A stretch of DNA of 38,983 bases from Providencia sneebia DSM 19967 (GCF_000314895.2 NZ_CM001773.1:727290-766272), one strand, 5' to 3'. Counted from the stretch's first letter, positions 18,793 to 28,473 are shown. Translations and numbers: made by a program. The notes: generated from the letters alone by a model not told the origin.

Positions 18793-19197
18793 ATGGAAGC
18801 AAGAGTGAAATGGGTTGAGGGACTTTCTTTTCTCGGTGAATCAGCGTCTGGTCATCAACTGATGATGGATGGTAACTCTGGTGATAAAGCACCTAGCCCA
18901 ATGGAAATGGTATTAATGGCCGCCGGTGGATGCAGTGCTGTTGATGTCGTTTCTATTTTACAAAAAGGCCGTAATGATATTTGTGGTTGTGAAGTTAAAT
19001 TAACATCTCAGCGCCGTGAAGAAGCACCTCGTTATTTTACCCACATTAATCTGCATTTTATTGTTACTGGGAATGATTTAACAGAAAAAGTCGTCGAACG
19101 TGCTGTACAACTTTCAGCTGAAAAATATTGTTCTGTATCTTTAATGTTAGAAAAAGCCGTAAAAATAAGTCATAGCTTTGAAATTAAAACACCGTAA
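18793..19197 (+). CDS. yhfA: OsmC-family redox protein YhfA
   Basis: A 134-residue OsmC/Ohr-fold protein. The two family cysteines are present, Cys47 in AAGGCSAVDVVSIL and Cys113 in AEKYCSVSLMLEKAV, so thiol-peroxidase-like chemistry towards hydroperoxides is possible, but the E. coli YhfA substrate is not established to my knowledge. No signal peptide; cytoplasmic. GGGGA sits upstream of the ATG. It is divergent from crp and convergent with prkB, exactly the E. coli arrangement. Confidence 0.93.
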   Translation: MEARVKWVEGLSFLGESASGHQLMMDGNSGDKAPSPMEMVLMAAGGCSAVDVVSILQKGRNDICGCEVKLTSQRREEAPRYFTHINLHFIVTGNDLTEKVVERAVQLSAEKYCSVSLMLEKAVKISHSFEIKTP

Positions 19198-19225
19198 TTA
19201 TCAGATTAAAAATATATTTTTATTG

Positions 19226-19260
19226 GTGATGCTTATTATTTTAAATAAAATAAGCATCAC
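19226..19260. terminator. shared terminator hairpin of yhfA and prkB
   Basis: GTGATGCTTATT (19226-19237) pairs perfectly with AATAAGCATCAC (19249-19260), loop of 11, in the 69-base gap between two converging genes. U-richness is limited on both sides, so it is probably a modest bidirectional terminator. Confidence 0.7.
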
Positions 19261-19266
19261 TCATCT

Positions 19267-20133
19267 TTAATCATGTTTTTGTCTTATTAACTTTTCAACT
19301 AAAGGCGTCATGATAAGTTCCATGGCGAGCCCTAATTTTCCACCCGGAACAACAATGGTATTTATTGCTGAAATAAATGAACCACTTAACATAGAAAGTA
19401 AATAAGGAAAGTCTATTTGTTCAAGCCCTCGGAAACGAATAACAATAAAACTTTCATCTTGTGTTGGAATGGCTTTGGCGGAAAAAGGGTTTGAGGTATC
19501 AACAGTAGGTACTCTTTGGAAATTAATATGAGTACGAGAAAACTGTGGCGTAATGTAGTTGATATAATCGCCCATTGAGCGCACAACGGAGTCCATAACA
19601 GCTTCACGAGAATGCCCGCGTTCTGTGGTATCCCGAATAAGCTTTTGGATCCATTCTAAGTTAACAATCGGCACCACACCGACAAGTAAATCAACATGTT
19701 GTGCAACATTATTTTCAGGTGTGACCACACCGCCATGTAATCCTTCATAGAACAGAACATCACTATTTTCAGGCAATGGTTCCCATGGTGTAAATGTTCC
19801 GGGCTGTAGGCCATAAGGAACTGCTTCATCATAGGTATGAAGATATTTACGGGATTTTCCATGACCATGCTGGCTATAATCCAATAAAGTTTGTTCTAAT
19901 AGCGCAAAGTCATTGGCTTCAGGGCCAAAATAGCTAATATGTCGTCCTTGCTCTTTTGCTTTACGGATAGCCATATCCATTTCAGGGCGAGTATAACGGT
20001 GAAAGCTATCGCCTTCTAAGGTTGCAGCTTGAATATTTAATTGATGAAAGACTTTGCGAAATGCTTGGCTAGTTGAGGTTGTTCCTGCACCACTAGAACC
20101 TGTAATGGCGATGATCGGGTGTTTTTTAGACAT
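19267..20133 (-). CDS. prkB: phosphoribulokinase-like P-loop kinase
   Basis: A 288-residue protein of the phosphoribulokinase/uridine kinase family, equal to E. coli PrkB (YhfF region). The P-loop is AITGSSGAGTTSTSQAF near residues 8-24, followed by EGDSFHRYTRPEMDMAIRKA, SYFGPEANDF, YEGLHGGVVTPENNVAQHVD and RSMGDYINYITPQFSRTHIN. I place the start at the ATG (MSKKHPIIAI), six bases after AGGGAG; a TTG directly upstream is also in frame. There is no RuBisCO context, so a role in carbon fixation is unlikely; the natural substrate is unknown. It is the last gene of yheT-yheU-prkB on the minus strand. Confidence 0.93.
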   Translation of the reverse strand: MSKKHPIIAITGSSGAGTTSTSQAFRKVFHQLNIQAATLEGDSFHRYTRPEMDMAIRKAKEQGRHISYFGPEANDFALLEQTLLDYSQHGHGKSRKYLHTYDEAVPYGLQPGTFTPWEPLPENSDVLFYEGLHGGVVTPENNVAQHVDLLVGVVPIVNLEWIQKLIRDTTERGHSREAVMDSVVRSMGDYINYITPQFSRTHINFQRVPTVDTSNPFSAKAIPTQDESFIVIRFRGLEQIDFPYLLSMLSGSFISAINTIVVPGGKLGLAMELIMTPLVEKLIRQKHD

Positions 20134-20167
20134 CAACGGCTCCCTATGCTGCGCTTATGTTCACTTT

Positions 20168-20386
20168 TTATGGGCGAAATTGATTCTCAGGCATAAAGTT
20201 AATAGATTCATGCAACTCAGACCAGACTAGCACAATTTTTCCAGAAACTAACTGCTGTTTCACATCTTCAACCTTCTGTTGCAAGGTTTTTTCATTCTCA
20301 CCGTAATCTGTTCCTTCACGTAACACATAGGCTTCTATCAAATTTTCCAATGTTTCAGGTGTTAATTCTTGCCAAGGAATAATCAT
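20168..20386 (-). CDS. yheU: YheU family small conserved protein
   Basis: A 72-residue protein of the conserved YheU family: [20 protein letters not shown], then [20 protein letters not shown] and [14 protein letters not shown]. It is acidic and helical, with no membrane segment. Its ATG overlaps the yheT stop (ATGA, 20383-20386), indicating translational coupling. prkB follows after 34 bases. Function unknown. Confidence 0.92.
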   Translation of the reverse strand: MIIPWQELTPETLENLIEAYVLREGTDYGENEKTLQQKVEDVKQQLVSGKIVLVWSELHESINFMPENQFRP

Positions 20387-21372
20387 GATTTTTTTTCATC
20401 CAAATAAGGTGTTAACCATTGTGGAATACGCTGTTCTAACCACATCACTGGATTTTTAAATGTTCCAGCCACAAACCCCACATGTCCGCCATGCTCTGTC
20501 ATTTGATATTCAACATTAGGCGGTAGTTGCGTTAAATCAGGCACAACTTCAGGTGCCATAAAAGGATCATCTTTTGCATGGATAATCAATGTTGGCTTAG
20601 TAATTTGGGGTAATTTGGGTAATGCGCTACATTTTTGGTAGTAATCTGTCGCATTTTCAAAGCCATGGATCCTAGATGTAATGACATCATCAAATTCGCG
20701 AATGCGTTTTAATTTTTTGAGTTGTAATAAGTTTAGTGGCAAAGAGCCGGGGTAATGTACGAGTTTTCGCGTTGCGTTGCGTTTTAATCCATTGAGCAAA
20801 TAGCGCTGATAGAACTGTGAAACGCCTTTTTCCATACGAATTGAGCAAGGTTCTAACATTAATGGTGCGGAAACAACCACACCAGCATCAATATCTGCTT
20901 TATCGCCATTTTCGGCTAAATAACAGGCAAGCATATTGCCGCCGAGTGAGTAGCCAACGGCCGCAGTAGGTACATCACCCCAAGTTTGTTTTAGCCAATG
21001 TAAAAAGTAGCGTGCATCGCTCGTTTCGCCTGAATGGTAAATACGTTTTTGGCGGTTAGGTTCTCCGCTACAGCCTCTAAAATGCATAATGACACCAAGC
21101 CAACCATGTTTTTTGGCACTTTCAAGCATTCCATGAGCATAAGGACTTTTAAAGTTACCCTCTAAACCATGAAAAATTACTAAGCGCGGTTTAGCCGATG
21201 CCAACTCTGGGTCTTCACTCCAAGCAAGATCAATGAAATCACCATCCGGTAACTCAAGCCGCTGCCAAAAAGGTTTAATTTTCGGTATACGCCGAAAAAT
21301 TCTTGGCAGTAATGTTTGTAAGTGTGGATTTTTAGCCCAGTTAATTGGATGGAAGTTGTCTGATATAGCCAT
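20383..21372 (-). CDS. yheT: alpha/beta hydrolase YheT
   Basis: A 329-residue predicted hydrolase of the YheT/EMB8 family. The nucleophile elbow GYSLGGNML places Ser142; Asp near 268-269 in [12 protein letters not shown] and His297 in EHGGHVGF complete the triad. [18 protein letters not shown] provides the oxyanion region, and the N-terminal [14 protein letters not shown] is typical of the family. No signal peptide is visible. The true substrate is not known; esterase or thioesterase chemistry is an inference from the fold. It is the first gene of the yheT-yheU-prkB operon. Upstream, instead of the E. coli neighbour yheS, lies an inserted block of LysE and mur genes. Confidence 0.93.
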   Translation of the reverse strand: MAISDNFHPINWAKNPHLQTLLPRIFRRIPKIKPFWQRLELPDGDFIDLAWSEDPELASAKPRLVIFHGLEGNFKSPYAHGMLESAKKHGWLGVIMHFRGCSGEPNRQKRIYHSGETSDARYFLHWLKQTWGDVPTAAVGYSLGGNMLACYLAENGDKADIDAGVVVSAPLMLEPCSIRMEKGVSQFYQRYLLNGLKRNATRKLVHYPGSLPLNLLQLKKLKRIREFDDVITSRIHGFENATDYYQKCSALPKLPQITKPTLIIHAKDDPFMAPEVVPDLTQLPPNVEYQMTEHGGHVGFVAGTFKNPVMWLEQRIPQWLTPYLDEKKS

Positions 21373-21459
21373 AATTTATTTAGTGATGCTCTTGTGGGTC
21401 ACATAACATACTGTTATTTTTCTATGATGCAAGGAACCTATCATCGGATTTAATTATAA

Positions 21460-22065
21460 ATGAGCTCAGAGTTAATTTTTTCTCTTTTTACGTTTTTGTT
21501 TATCGCAGCAGTAACGCCGGGTCCTAATAATATGTTATTAACATCCAGTACTGCAAATTATGGTTTTCGGCGTAGTATTCCGTTATTGCTTGGAATTATG
21601 CTGGGCATGCAATCCATACTCTATTTTTCTGCCTTTGGTGTAGCTGCACTTTTATTATTATATCCTGCTTTACATACCGTAATGAAAGTGGCTGGTAGCC
21701 TATATTTATTATGGCTAGCATGGAAAACAGCAACCGCAAGTTATTCACCCTTAAACACACAGAGCACCGCGGTTAAGAATGTCAAATGGTATCAAGGCGG
21801 ATTATTACAGTTTTTAAATCCAAAAGCTTGGATGATGGGCTTAGGGGCTGTTGGCAGCTACAGTTTACCAAATGAGTTGTTTACTCAATCAATTATTGTG
21901 ATGAGCATTGCCATCTTGATTGTTAATTTGGTTGCTGGATTTATTTGGATGGCTGGAGGAACATTAATTAGCTATTTTCTTCGTAGCCGTAATGCGTGGT
22001 TTATTTTTAATTTAGTGATGGGTTTATTAACGGCCGCATGCGTACCATTAATTTGGTTAGAGTAA
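21460..22065 (+). CDS. LysE/RhtB-family amino acid exporter
   Basis: A 201-residue integral membrane protein of the LysE/RhtB exporter family. Hydrophobic segments at about 5-25, 37-60, 65-85, 112-135, 145-170 and 180-200 fit the usual five to six helices. The family signature is the early TPGPNNMLLTSSTANYGFRRS, in which PGPN is diagnostic, together with GSLYLLWLAWK and FLNPKAWMM. Members export amino acids or derivatives; the substrate cannot be told from the sequence. It is divergent from yheT and convergent with murP, so it is not part of the mur operon. E. coli has no such gene between yheT and yheS. Confidence 0.88.
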   Translation: MSSELIFSLFTFLFIAAVTPGPNNMLLTSSTANYGFRRSIPLLLGIMLGMQSILYFSAFGVAALLLLYPALHTVMKVAGSLYLLWLAWKTATASYSPLNTQSTAVKNVKWYQGGLLQFLNPKAWMMGLGAVGSYSLPNELFTQSIIVMSIAILIVNLVAGFIWMAGGTLISYFLRSRNAWFIFNLVMGLLTAACVPLIWLE

Positions 22066-22069
22066 AAAT

Positions 22070-22101
22070 AAATTGGGGAAGCATAGCTCCCCCAATTTTT
22101 T
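22070..22101. terminator. bidirectional terminator between the exporter gene and murP
   Basis: AAATTGGGG (22070-22078) pairs with CCCCAATTT (22090-22098) and is followed by TTTTTT on the plus strand and TATTTTTA on the minus strand, so it can end both converging genes. Confidence 0.85.
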
Positions 22102-22164
22102 AAATCCATCACGATTGCTGCCAAACAAAATGTACTTGCCAGCGGTTTGATAGAAAATTAAATA

Positions 22165-23634
22165 TTAATCTAAATCTACATCTTTGCTGCCGAAGAAATA
22201 GGTAAATATAAATCCGCAAATATACGCTACGGCTAATCCACCAATATAAACAGCCATTCCTGAAAGAACACCTTGCGCAGATGTCATCAGTGGGATAGCA
22301 ATAAGCCCTGAAGGTCCGAATACTGTGTTTAGTCCAACAGGTAGGCCCATCCAAGAGATTGCGCCAATAAAGAAACCACCTGCTGCACCACCAAAACATG
22401 CGGTGATAAAAGGTTTAACGCGAGGGAGTGTCACACCATAAATTAATGGTTCACCTATACCTAAGAACCCTGGGAATAATGCTCCACCAATTTGTCCACG
22501 CGTGACCGAACCTTTTTTCGCTTTGACATATAATGCAAGTGCTGCACCAACTTGCCCTGCGCCCGCCATCGCAAGAATAGGGAATAAAGAGTTAAACCCT
22601 TGTGTTTCAACAAGTGCGACATAAACAGGAATAAAACCTTGATGCACACCAAACATAACTGCAATTAAGAAGAGACCCGCAAGTACAGCTGTACCAATTG
22701 GATTACCATTCAAATGCATAAATAACCAAGACATGCCTTCAAACAGCCAAACACCTACTGGCATGATAAAGATAAAGGTAGCGGCACCAACAATCAGCAG
22801 GGTAATTGTTGACGTGAGGATAATATCTAAACTTGCTGGGATAAATTTACGAACTTGTTTTTCTACCCAAGCACCAAAAATACAGGCAATTAAGATCCCG
22901 ATAATGTTCCCTCTTGGGTCGATATACCAACCAAAGAAGTCAGTCATGCCAGAATAGAAACCTTTGGTTGCTTCAGGATCATAACCTAAAATAAATAACC
23001 CCGCGATAATGGCACCATTAACGCCGCTACCACCAAATGCTTTTTGCGCATTGTAACCAATGAGAAGTCCCATAAAAGTAAATAGGGCTTTCCCAAATAC
23101 TGCCATATAAGCAATTAAACTCGCAAGCCAGTGTGCTTGTTGTGAACCGACTGGAAATAACTCTTCATTAGCCACTAATAATGATAGCAGTGATGCTAAT
23201 CCCATTAATAAACCTGCGCCAATAAAGCCGGGTATTAATGGGGTAAATATTGTGGCAAATTTTGATAAAAAGCGATGAACAGCGCTTGTTTGTTTCTTTT
23301 TTAGTTGTTGCTTATTAGCCGATGCAATTTCATTGAGATCTTGTGTGGATGTCGCGGGAGCAACGGATTCAGCCTCACCACTTTCCAACATTTGATTCAT
23401 TAAATCAGAAGCTGCTTGTGCTTTGCCGGGACCAAGAACAATTTGTAATTGTTCATCACTTTCAATAACGCCCAGTACTCCTGGAATTTTTTTAAGTTCA
23501 GCTTTATCGACAAGTTGATCATTATTTAATGTTAAGCGTAAGCGGGTCATACAGTTGCCGCAATGCTTAATATTTGCACTTCCACCGATCTGTTGCAGAA
23601 TTTGCTGCATCATCTCTTTTGTTATTTTAGCCAT
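22165..23634 (-). CDS. murP: PTS N-acetylmuramic acid transporter, EIIBC
   Basis: MurP imports N-acetylmuramic acid across the inner membrane with phosphorylation to MurNAc 6-phosphate. The 489-residue protein has an N-terminal EIIB domain (about 1-90) with the phosphoryl-accepting Cys28 in [12 protein letters not shown] and the family [21 protein letters not shown] linker of about 30 residues precedes the multispanning EIIC domain (about 115-485), with [20 protein letters not shown] typical of the glucose-superfamily transporters. It has no EIIA domain, so it must borrow one, as in E. coli, where Crr serves. It lies 27 bases downstream of murQ in the same transcript. The similar sucrose or trehalose EIIBC proteins are the alternative, but murQ next door settles the substrate. 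Confidence 0.93.
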   Translation of the reverse strand: MAKITKEMMQQILQQIGGSANIKHCGNCMTRLRLTLNNDQLVDKAELKKIPGVLGVIESDEQLQIVLGPGKAQAASDLMNQMLESGEAESVAPATSTQDLNEIASANKQQLKKKQTSAVHRFLSKFATIFTPLIPGFIGAGLLMGLASLLSLLVANEELFPVGSQQAHWLASLIAYMAVFGKALFTFMGLLIGYNAQKAFGGSGVNGAIIAGLFILGYDPEATKGFYSGMTDFFGWYIDPRGNIIGILIACIFGAWVEKQVRKFIPASLDIILTSTITLLIVGAATFIFIMPVGVWLFEGMSWLFMHLNGNPIGTAVLAGLFLIAVMFGVHQGFIPVYVALVETQGFNSLFPILAMAGAGQVGAALALYVKAKKGSVTRGQIGGALFPGFLGIGEPLIYGVTLPRVKPFITACFGGAAGGFFIGAISWMGLPVGLNTVFGPSGLIAIPLMTSAQGVLSGMAVYIGGLAVAYICGFIFTYFFGSKDVDLD

Positions 23635-23661
23635 GGAATATACCCCATCAATTCCCGTTGA

Positions 23662-24573
23662 TTAAGCGGGTTTCGCGACATTAAGCGCAGTACGAATAAA
23701 ACCATTATTATCGGATAGCAATTGATGAGCTTCTTGCGCATTTAACCCAGATAAAATCATCAAAATTGCCGTTTTACAGTGACGCTTGCACTGCTGTAAT
23801 GCTTCTTCAGCTGTTTGTCTGTCACAGTCAGTCGCTTCCATGACAATCCGAACTTGCCTTTCAATTAATTTGGCATTTGTTGCTTCAACATCGACCATCA
23901 AATTGCCGAAAACCTTACCAATTCGGATCATAGAACCTGTTGTAATCATATTCAGTACAAGTTTTTGTGCTGTTCCCGCTTTCATACGAGATGATCCGGT
24001 GACAACTTCTGCGCCAACAATGGGGGTAATGGCAATATCCGCTGCATTGGCAATAGGGCTATTTGGGTTACAGCTAATTGATGCGGTAACTGCACCAATT
24101 TTACGAGCATAGGCAAGAGCACCTAGCACATACGGTGTACGACCACTTGCAGCAATACCAACTAATACATCTTTATCATTGAATTGAATATTGACGAGAT
24201 CCTGCTCACCTAACTCAGGTTTATCTTCCGCATTTTCGACAGCGCGAAAAATCGCTTGGTGACCACCAGCAATGAGACCAATGACTTGTTCATGTGGCGT
24301 TCCGTATGTTGGCGGGCATTCACTTGCATCAAGTATGCCTAATCGGCCAGAGGTTCCTGCACCGGAATAAATAAGTCTGCCACCCTTAAGGAAAGCTTCG
24401 GCAACTTTATCGACAAGCTGCGCAATTTGCGGGAGTACCTTTTCAACGGCCAAAGGAACTTGCTTATCTTCATTATTAATAACTTGAAGCATATCAATGG
24501 TTGATAGCTGATCGATATTTGTACTCGCGGAATTACGGCTTTCGGTTACCATTTTGCTTAAGTCAATGGTCAT
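23662..24573 (-). CDS. murQ: N-acetylmuramic acid 6-phosphate etherase
   Basis: MurQ cleaves the lactyl ether of MurNAc 6-phosphate to give GlcNAc 6-phosphate and D-lactate, allowing recycled or external peptidoglycan sugar to feed into the Nag pathway. The 303-residue cytoplasmic protein has the SIS-fold signatures [20 protein letters not shown] and [18 protein letters not shown], a Glu in [10 protein letters not shown] (about residue 85) and another in AVENAEDK (about 116) matching the proposed acid/base residues, and [19 protein letters not shown]. It is the first gene of murQ-murP, transcribed away from murR across a region with a CRP site and palindromes, the same layout as in E. coli but at a different chromosomal address. 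Confidence 0.95.
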   Translation of the reverse strand: MTIDLSKMVTESRNSASTNIDQLSTIDMLQVINNEDKQVPLAVEKVLPQIAQLVDKVAEAFLKGGRLIYSGAGTSGRLGILDASECPPTYGTPHEQVIGLIAGGHQAIFRAVENAEDKPELGEQDLVNIQFNDKDVLVGIAASGRTPYVLGALAYARKIGAVTASISCNPNSPIANAADIAITPIVGAEVVTGSSRMKAGTAQKLVLNMITTGSMIRIGKVFGNLMVDVEATNAKLIERQVRIVMEATDCDRQTAEEALQQCKRHCKTAILMILSGLNAQEAHQLLSDNNGFIRTALNVAKPA

Positions 24574-24612
24574 AATAAATTGCTCCTACATCAAAGAATG
24601 CGGAGATATTAG

Positions 24613-24627
24613 GGAATTATTTATTCC
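24613..24627. promoter_or_regulatory. palindrome near the murQ promoter
   Basis: GGAAT-N5-ATTCC inverted repeat, 40 bases before the murQ start codon. It uses the same GGAAT/ATTCC half-sites as the palindrome at 24756-24771, in the opposite order. A candidate MurR operator. Confidence 0.4.
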
Positions 24628-24632
24628 AGTGA

Positions 24633-24648
24633 TGTGATAATGATCACG
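24633..24648. promoter_or_regulatory. CRP binding site between murQ and murR
   Basis: TGTGATAATGATCACG matches the CRP consensus TGTGA-N6-TCACA at nine of ten conserved bases. It lies 60 bases before the murQ start, a fitting place for cAMP-CRP activation, which is established for murQP in E. coli. Confidence 0.78.
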
Positions 24649-24703
24649 GCGTCATCTATTCTAACTTGCCAAGATAAAAGAATATTTTCAAACTATATAA
24701 CTT

Positions 24704-24722
24704 ATGAAAATCGGCTTTTCAT
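24704..24722. promoter_or_regulatory. 19-bp palindrome, candidate MurR operator
   Basis: ATGAAAA-N5-TTTTCAT is a perfect inverted repeat with 7-bp arms, roughly midway between the divergent murQ and murR starts. A related half-site ATTTTCA occurs at 24684-24690. RpiR-family regulators such as MurR bind inverted repeats in such intergenic regions. The MurR assignment is inference. Confidence 0.5.
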
Positions 24723-24755
24723 TGAATTATAAGAAATAAATAGAAGTAATTTATG

Positions 24756-24771
24756 TATTCCGAGAGGAATA
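24756..24771. promoter_or_regulatory. palindrome upstream of murR
   Basis: TATTCC-GAGA-GGAATA, perfect 6-bp arms with a four-base spacer, 39 bases before the murR start codon. It could be an operator for autoregulation or a small mRNA hairpin. Confidence 0.45.
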
Positions 24772-24810
24772 ATTTATCTTTTTAATAATGAAAAAGATTG
24801 GTGAATGTGA

Positions 24811-25671
24811 ATGACTTTATTGGATACCATTACATGCTTATTGCCAAGGCTTGCTGAAAATCAGCGAAAAATTGCGCAATTTATTCTTGAAAAGCCAGAG
24901 CAGGTTTTGGCGCTTTCTTCACAACAATTTGCAGAAACATTAAATGTTAGCCAATCCGCAATTGTTAAATTTAGTCAAAAAATAGGTGTAAAGGGATACC
25001 CTGCTTTAAAGCTGGCATTAAGTGAAATCATAGGTCGTCAGCAGCTGGAAGAGACAAACCCACATATTGCTTTACATAATCGAATTACCCAAAGTGATAA
25101 TTTGATGGTAGTTGCACAGAAACTGGCACTAGAAAAAAATTATTCAATCACAGAAACAACAAAGCAAATTGATTTCAAACTCTTTGAAAAAATTGTGGAT
25201 TGTATTGATAAATCCCAACGGGTACAGATTGTAGGCATAGGGGGGTCGGGGCTAACGGCAAAAGATTTGAGTTATAAGCTGCAAAAAATCGGTATCACAA
25301 CCTTAGTTGAATCCGACCATCATGTTCAAATTGCCGCGGCTTTAACGTTAACGCCTGTCGATACTCAAATTGTTATTTCATTTACAGGAAAGCGTAAGGA
25401 CATGCTAACAGCAGCCAATATTGCACGAAAACAAGGCGCCAATGTTATTGCTATTACACGTAGCCGACACTCTCCGTTGGCATTATTAGCAGATTATGTT
25501 CTTGAAAGCATTGCAGAAGAAAATGAATGGCGTAGCTCATCGATTTCATCAAGAACAGCGCAAAATACCTTAACGGATTTGCTGTTTATGGCATTACTCC
25601 AAAAACGTGAAGAGCGAGCAAAAATGCTAGTCATGAATGCAAGAGTGATGATAAATAAATTGGATGAATAG
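24811..25671 (+). CDS. murR: RpiR-family transcriptional regulator of the mur genes
   Basis: A 286-residue RpiR-type regulator with an N-terminal helix-turn-helix (about 1-77; LSSQQFAETLNVSQSAIVKF and KGYPALKLALSE) and a C-terminal SIS sugar-phosphate-binding domain (about 125-260; VQIVGIGGSGLTAKDLSYKL and VISFTGKRKDMLTAANIARK). In E. coli MurR represses murQP and is relieved by MurNAc 6-phosphate; divergent placement next to murQ supports the same function. The start ATG follows GGTGAATGTGA, a weak ribosome site. It converges with yheS. Confidence 0.9.
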   Translation: MTLLDTITCLLPRLAENQRKIAQFILEKPEQVLALSSQQFAETLNVSQSAIVKFSQKIGVKGYPALKLALSEIIGRQQLEETNPHIALHNRITQSDNLMVVAQKLALEKNYSITETTKQIDFKLFEKIVDCIDKSQRVQIVGIGGSGLTAKDLSYKLQKIGITTLVESDHHVQIAAALTLTPVDTQIVISFTGKRKDMLTAANIARKQGANVIAITRSRHSPLALLADYVLESIAEENEWRSSSISSRTAQNTLTDLLFMALLQKREERAKMLVMNARVMINKLDE

Positions 25672-25694
25672 TTTTGCTGATAAGGTCGAGCTTT

Positions 25695-25727
25695 AAAAAG
25701 AAATAGAGCCAGTATGTGACTGGCTCT
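25695..25727 (-). terminator. rho-independent terminator of yheS
   Basis: AGAGCCAGT (25705-25713) pairs perfectly with ACTGGCTCT (25719-25727); read on the minus strand it is followed by ATTTCTTTTT. It lies 28 bases after the yheS stop. No U tract follows on the murR side. Confidence 0.8.
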
Positions 25728-25754
25728 GGAGAGATAAAATATTAACAGAGTGGT

Positions 25755-27692
25755 TTACGCGTTTGATTCAAAATCAGTTGTCATTTCTTCTAACTGCTCT
25801 TGTAATTCCATCCACGCCATTTCGACTTCTTCTAATGCCGATTTGTGCTCAGTCTGTTGTTTTAAGCATTGAGCAAGTTCTGTCTTTTTATCTTGATCAT
25901 AAATGGCGGGATCAGAAAGCGTTGTTTCCAGCTCAGCAAGTGTAGCTGAATGCTTTTCCATTTTTTTCTCAAGTTCAGTTAACTTCTTGCGAATCGGTTG
26001 AGTTTGTTGGCGAAATTCAGCTTCACGGCGTTTCTGATCTTTTTTATCTTGAGCAGTGACAGTTGTGGTATTTGCAGGGCGAGTTTTGTCGAGTAGCTCT
26101 TTTGCCTGCTGTAATTCCATTTTATTTTGTTCTGCTAACCATTGTTGATAATCTTCTAAATCACCATCAAATGGTTCAACTAATCCATCATGCACGAGAT
26201 ATAAATCATCTGTGGTTGAGCGCAACAAATGCCTATCATGCGAAACGACCACCAAAGCACCTTCAAAGTCGATTAATGCTTCAGTTAATGCTTGGCGCAT
26301 ATCTAAATCAAGGTGGTTAGTTGGCTCATCGAGTAATAATAAATTAGGTTTTTGCCATACAATCAATGCAAGAACCAAACGCGCTTTTTCACCACCAGAA
26401 AAACGGCCACTAGGATCAGTAACTTGGTCGCCTTGGAAACCAAAACCACCTAAATAGTCACGTAATTGCTGTTCAGTTTGTTGTGGGGCTATTCTTGCAA
26501 GATGTTGTAATGGTGATTCATCCGCATGTAAAAATTCAAGTTGATGCTGGGCAAAGTAACCTAATTTAATGCCTTTTGCTAAGGCAACTGTACCGTGTAG
26601 CGGTTCTAAATCACCCGCCAATAATTTAATTAGCGTTGATTTACCCGCACCATTTCGGCCTAGCAGGCCAATCCGTGAACCGGGCACTAAATTCAGTTTG
26701 ATAGATTTTAAAATAACTTTTTCGCCATACCCAGCACTGACTTTTTCCATTTTTAATAATGGATTCGGTAGGCTTTCGGGTTTGCGGAAAGAAAAATGGA
26801 AAGGGTTATCGACATGAGCAGGTGCAACCATTTCCATGCGTTCCAGCATTTTAATCCGGCTTTGGGCTTGTTTAGCTTTTGTTGCTTGTGCTCTAAAGCG
26901 GTCAATATAACTTTGTAAATGCGCCGCTTTTGCTTGTTGGCTCTCATACAGTGATTGTTGCTGTGCAAGTTTTGTTGCACGTTGGCGTTCAAAGGATGAA
27001 TAGTTACCGGTGTACTCGAACATGCTTTCTTGTTCAATATGCAGGACTTTATCAATGATGGGATCAAGAAAATCGCGATCATGGGAAATTAATATCAATG
27101 TTCCCGGATAGCTCTTTAGCCATTTCTCTAACCAAATAACTGCATCTAAATCCAAGTGGTTAGTTGGCTCATCAAGTAATAATAGGTCTGAACGGCACAG
27201 CAAAGCTTGTGCGAGGTTGAGGCGCATACGCCATCCACCCGAAAATGATTTTACGGGTTGTTGGAGCTGGTTTTGATTAAAGCCTAAGCCGTGTAACAAG
27301 CTAGATGCACGAGAATGAATACTCCAAGCATTGATTGCATCAAGTTGACCATGTAAAGCGGCTATTGCGTGGCCATCATTTTTATCATTTGCTACCTGCA
27401 ATTGTTGCTCAAGTGCGCGAAACTCGCGATCGCCATCAATGACATATTCTAATGCGGGAATATCTAATGCTGGGGTTTCCTGATTGACCCAAGCTAACGC
27501 CCAATTACTTGGAAAAGTTGCAGAACCTGCTTCTGCTTGTAGCTCACCTTTCAACAAGGCAAGCAGTGTTGATTTGCCACAGCCGTTTTTACCGACAAGT
27601 CCAACTTTTTGACCAGGATTAATCGTTGCGGTGGCGTTATCAAGTAGCACACGAACACCACGGCGAATTTGTAATGAAGAGAAAACAATCAT
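25755..27692 (-). CDS. yheS: ABC-F family ATPase YheS
   Basis: YheS is an ABC-F ATPase, a soluble protein with two ATP-binding cassettes that acts on the ribosome rather than in transport. I start it at MIVFSSLQIRRG (645 residues), matching the E. coli N-terminus; an open frame of 27 further codons upstream lacks family similarity. Cassette one has Walker A GKNGCGKST at residues 34-42, signature FSGGWRMRLNLAQ and Walker B LLLLDEPTNHLD. A helical linker follows (ESQQAKAAHLQSYIDRFRA), as expected for the E-site-reaching ABC-F arm. Cassette two has GRNGAGKST, FSGGEKARLVLA and LLLLDEPTNHLD. The C-terminus is a charged coiled coil. In E. coli the family member has been linked to rescue of stalled ribosomes; the exact role here is inference. 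Confidence 0.95.
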   Translation of the reverse strand: MIVFSSLQIRRGVRVLLDNATATINPGQKVGLVGKNGCGKSTLLALLKGELQAEAGSATFPSNWALAWVNQETPALDIPALEYVIDGDREFRALEQQLQVANDKNDGHAIAALHGQLDAINAWSIHSRASSLLHGLGFNQNQLQQPVKSFSGGWRMRLNLAQALLCRSDLLLLDEPTNHLDLDAVIWLEKWLKSYPGTLILISHDRDFLDPIIDKVLHIEQESMFEYTGNYSSFERQRATKLAQQQSLYESQQAKAAHLQSYIDRFRAQATKAKQAQSRIKMLERMEMVAPAHVDNPFHFSFRKPESLPNPLLKMEKVSAGYGEKVILKSIKLNLVPGSRIGLLGRNGAGKSTLIKLLAGDLEPLHGTVALAKGIKLGYFAQHQLEFLHADESPLQHLARIAPQQTEQQLRDYLGGFGFQGDQVTDPSGRFSGGEKARLVLALIVWQKPNLLLLDEPTNHLDLDMRQALTEALIDFEGALVVVSHDRHLLRSTTDDLYLVHDGLVEPFDGDLEDYQQWLAEQNKMELQQAKELLDKTRPANTTTVTAQDKKDQKRREAEFRQQTQPIRKKLTELEKKMEKHSATLAELETTLSDPAIYDQDKKTELAQCLKQQTEHKSALEEVEMAWMELQEQLEEMTTDFESNA

Positions 27693-27909
27693 AGCTGCCG
27701 TCAATTGAAAATATGTTAAATTAAAATATACCCTTAGATTTTCAACTGGCATGCAGAAGTTGCTGCCATACAAAAATACTGGGCATAAAACAAAAAGAGA
27801 TCCATTAAGGGCTGATGCTTTTTACTGTAAAAACAGCTTAAAAGTCGAATAACCCGAATGTCATGGTAACGGAAAATTATCTATCTGACACGCATTTGAG
27901 AGGGGAAAG

Positions 27910-28473
27910 ATGTCAATTATGCCTAAAGTCTTAATACTGTATGCACATCCTGACCCTGAAGAATCTATCGCGAACAAAGCATTATTAGCGGCCATAGAAG
28001 ATTTAGAACATGTCACTGTGCATGATTTATATGCAACATACCCTGATTATTTTATTGATGTTAATGCTGAACAAAAGCTGTTATGCCAATATGACATCAT
28101 TGTTTTTCAACATCCTTTCTATACTTATAGTTGTCCTGCCTTGTTAAAAGAGTGGTTTGATCGTGTATTAACACGCCGCTTTGCAACTGACCTTGGTTAC
28201 CAAAAACTTAAAGGGAAATATTGGCACTCTATTATCACGACAGGCGAGCCACAAGAGGCTTATCAACATGGTGGCTATAATCGCTTTCCATTGACTGAAA
28301 TATTACGCCCATTTGAATTAACGGCTGCAATGTGTGATATGCAATGGTTAGAACCGCGTATTATTTACGCTGCCCGAAGACAAAATAAACAGGACATGCA
28401 GCAAACTATCTTGGCATATCGGCAGTGGTTTCTTCAGCCTTTAATACAAGAAGAAGGGCATCTTGATGGGTGA
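27910..28473 (+). CDS. kefG: KefG ancillary oxidoreductase of the KefB potassium efflux system
   Basis: KefG is a flavodoxin-fold, NQO1-like quinone oxidoreductase that binds KefB and is needed for its full activity. The 187-residue protein has the family pattern [51 protein letters not shown] and [19 protein letters not shown]. The first ATG follows GAGGGGAAAG; a second ATG four codons later is possible. The coding region overlaps kefB by eight bases, so their translation is coupled. The divergent gene is yheS, as in E. coli. Confidence 0.94.
   Translation: MSIMPKVLILYAHPDPEESIANKALLAAIEDLEHVTVHDLYATYPDYFIDVNAEQKLLCQYDIIVFQHPFYTYSCPALLKEWFDRVLTRRFATDLGYQKLKGKYWHSIITTGEPQEAYQHGGYNRFPLTEILRPFELTAAMCDMQWLEPRIIYAARRQNKQDMQQTILAYRQWFLQPLIQEEGHLDG

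Noticed and set aside
27693..27773. 27-codon N-terminal extension of yheS
   Set aside because: The E. coli protein starts exactly at MIVFSSLQIRRG, and the extension has no family similarity.
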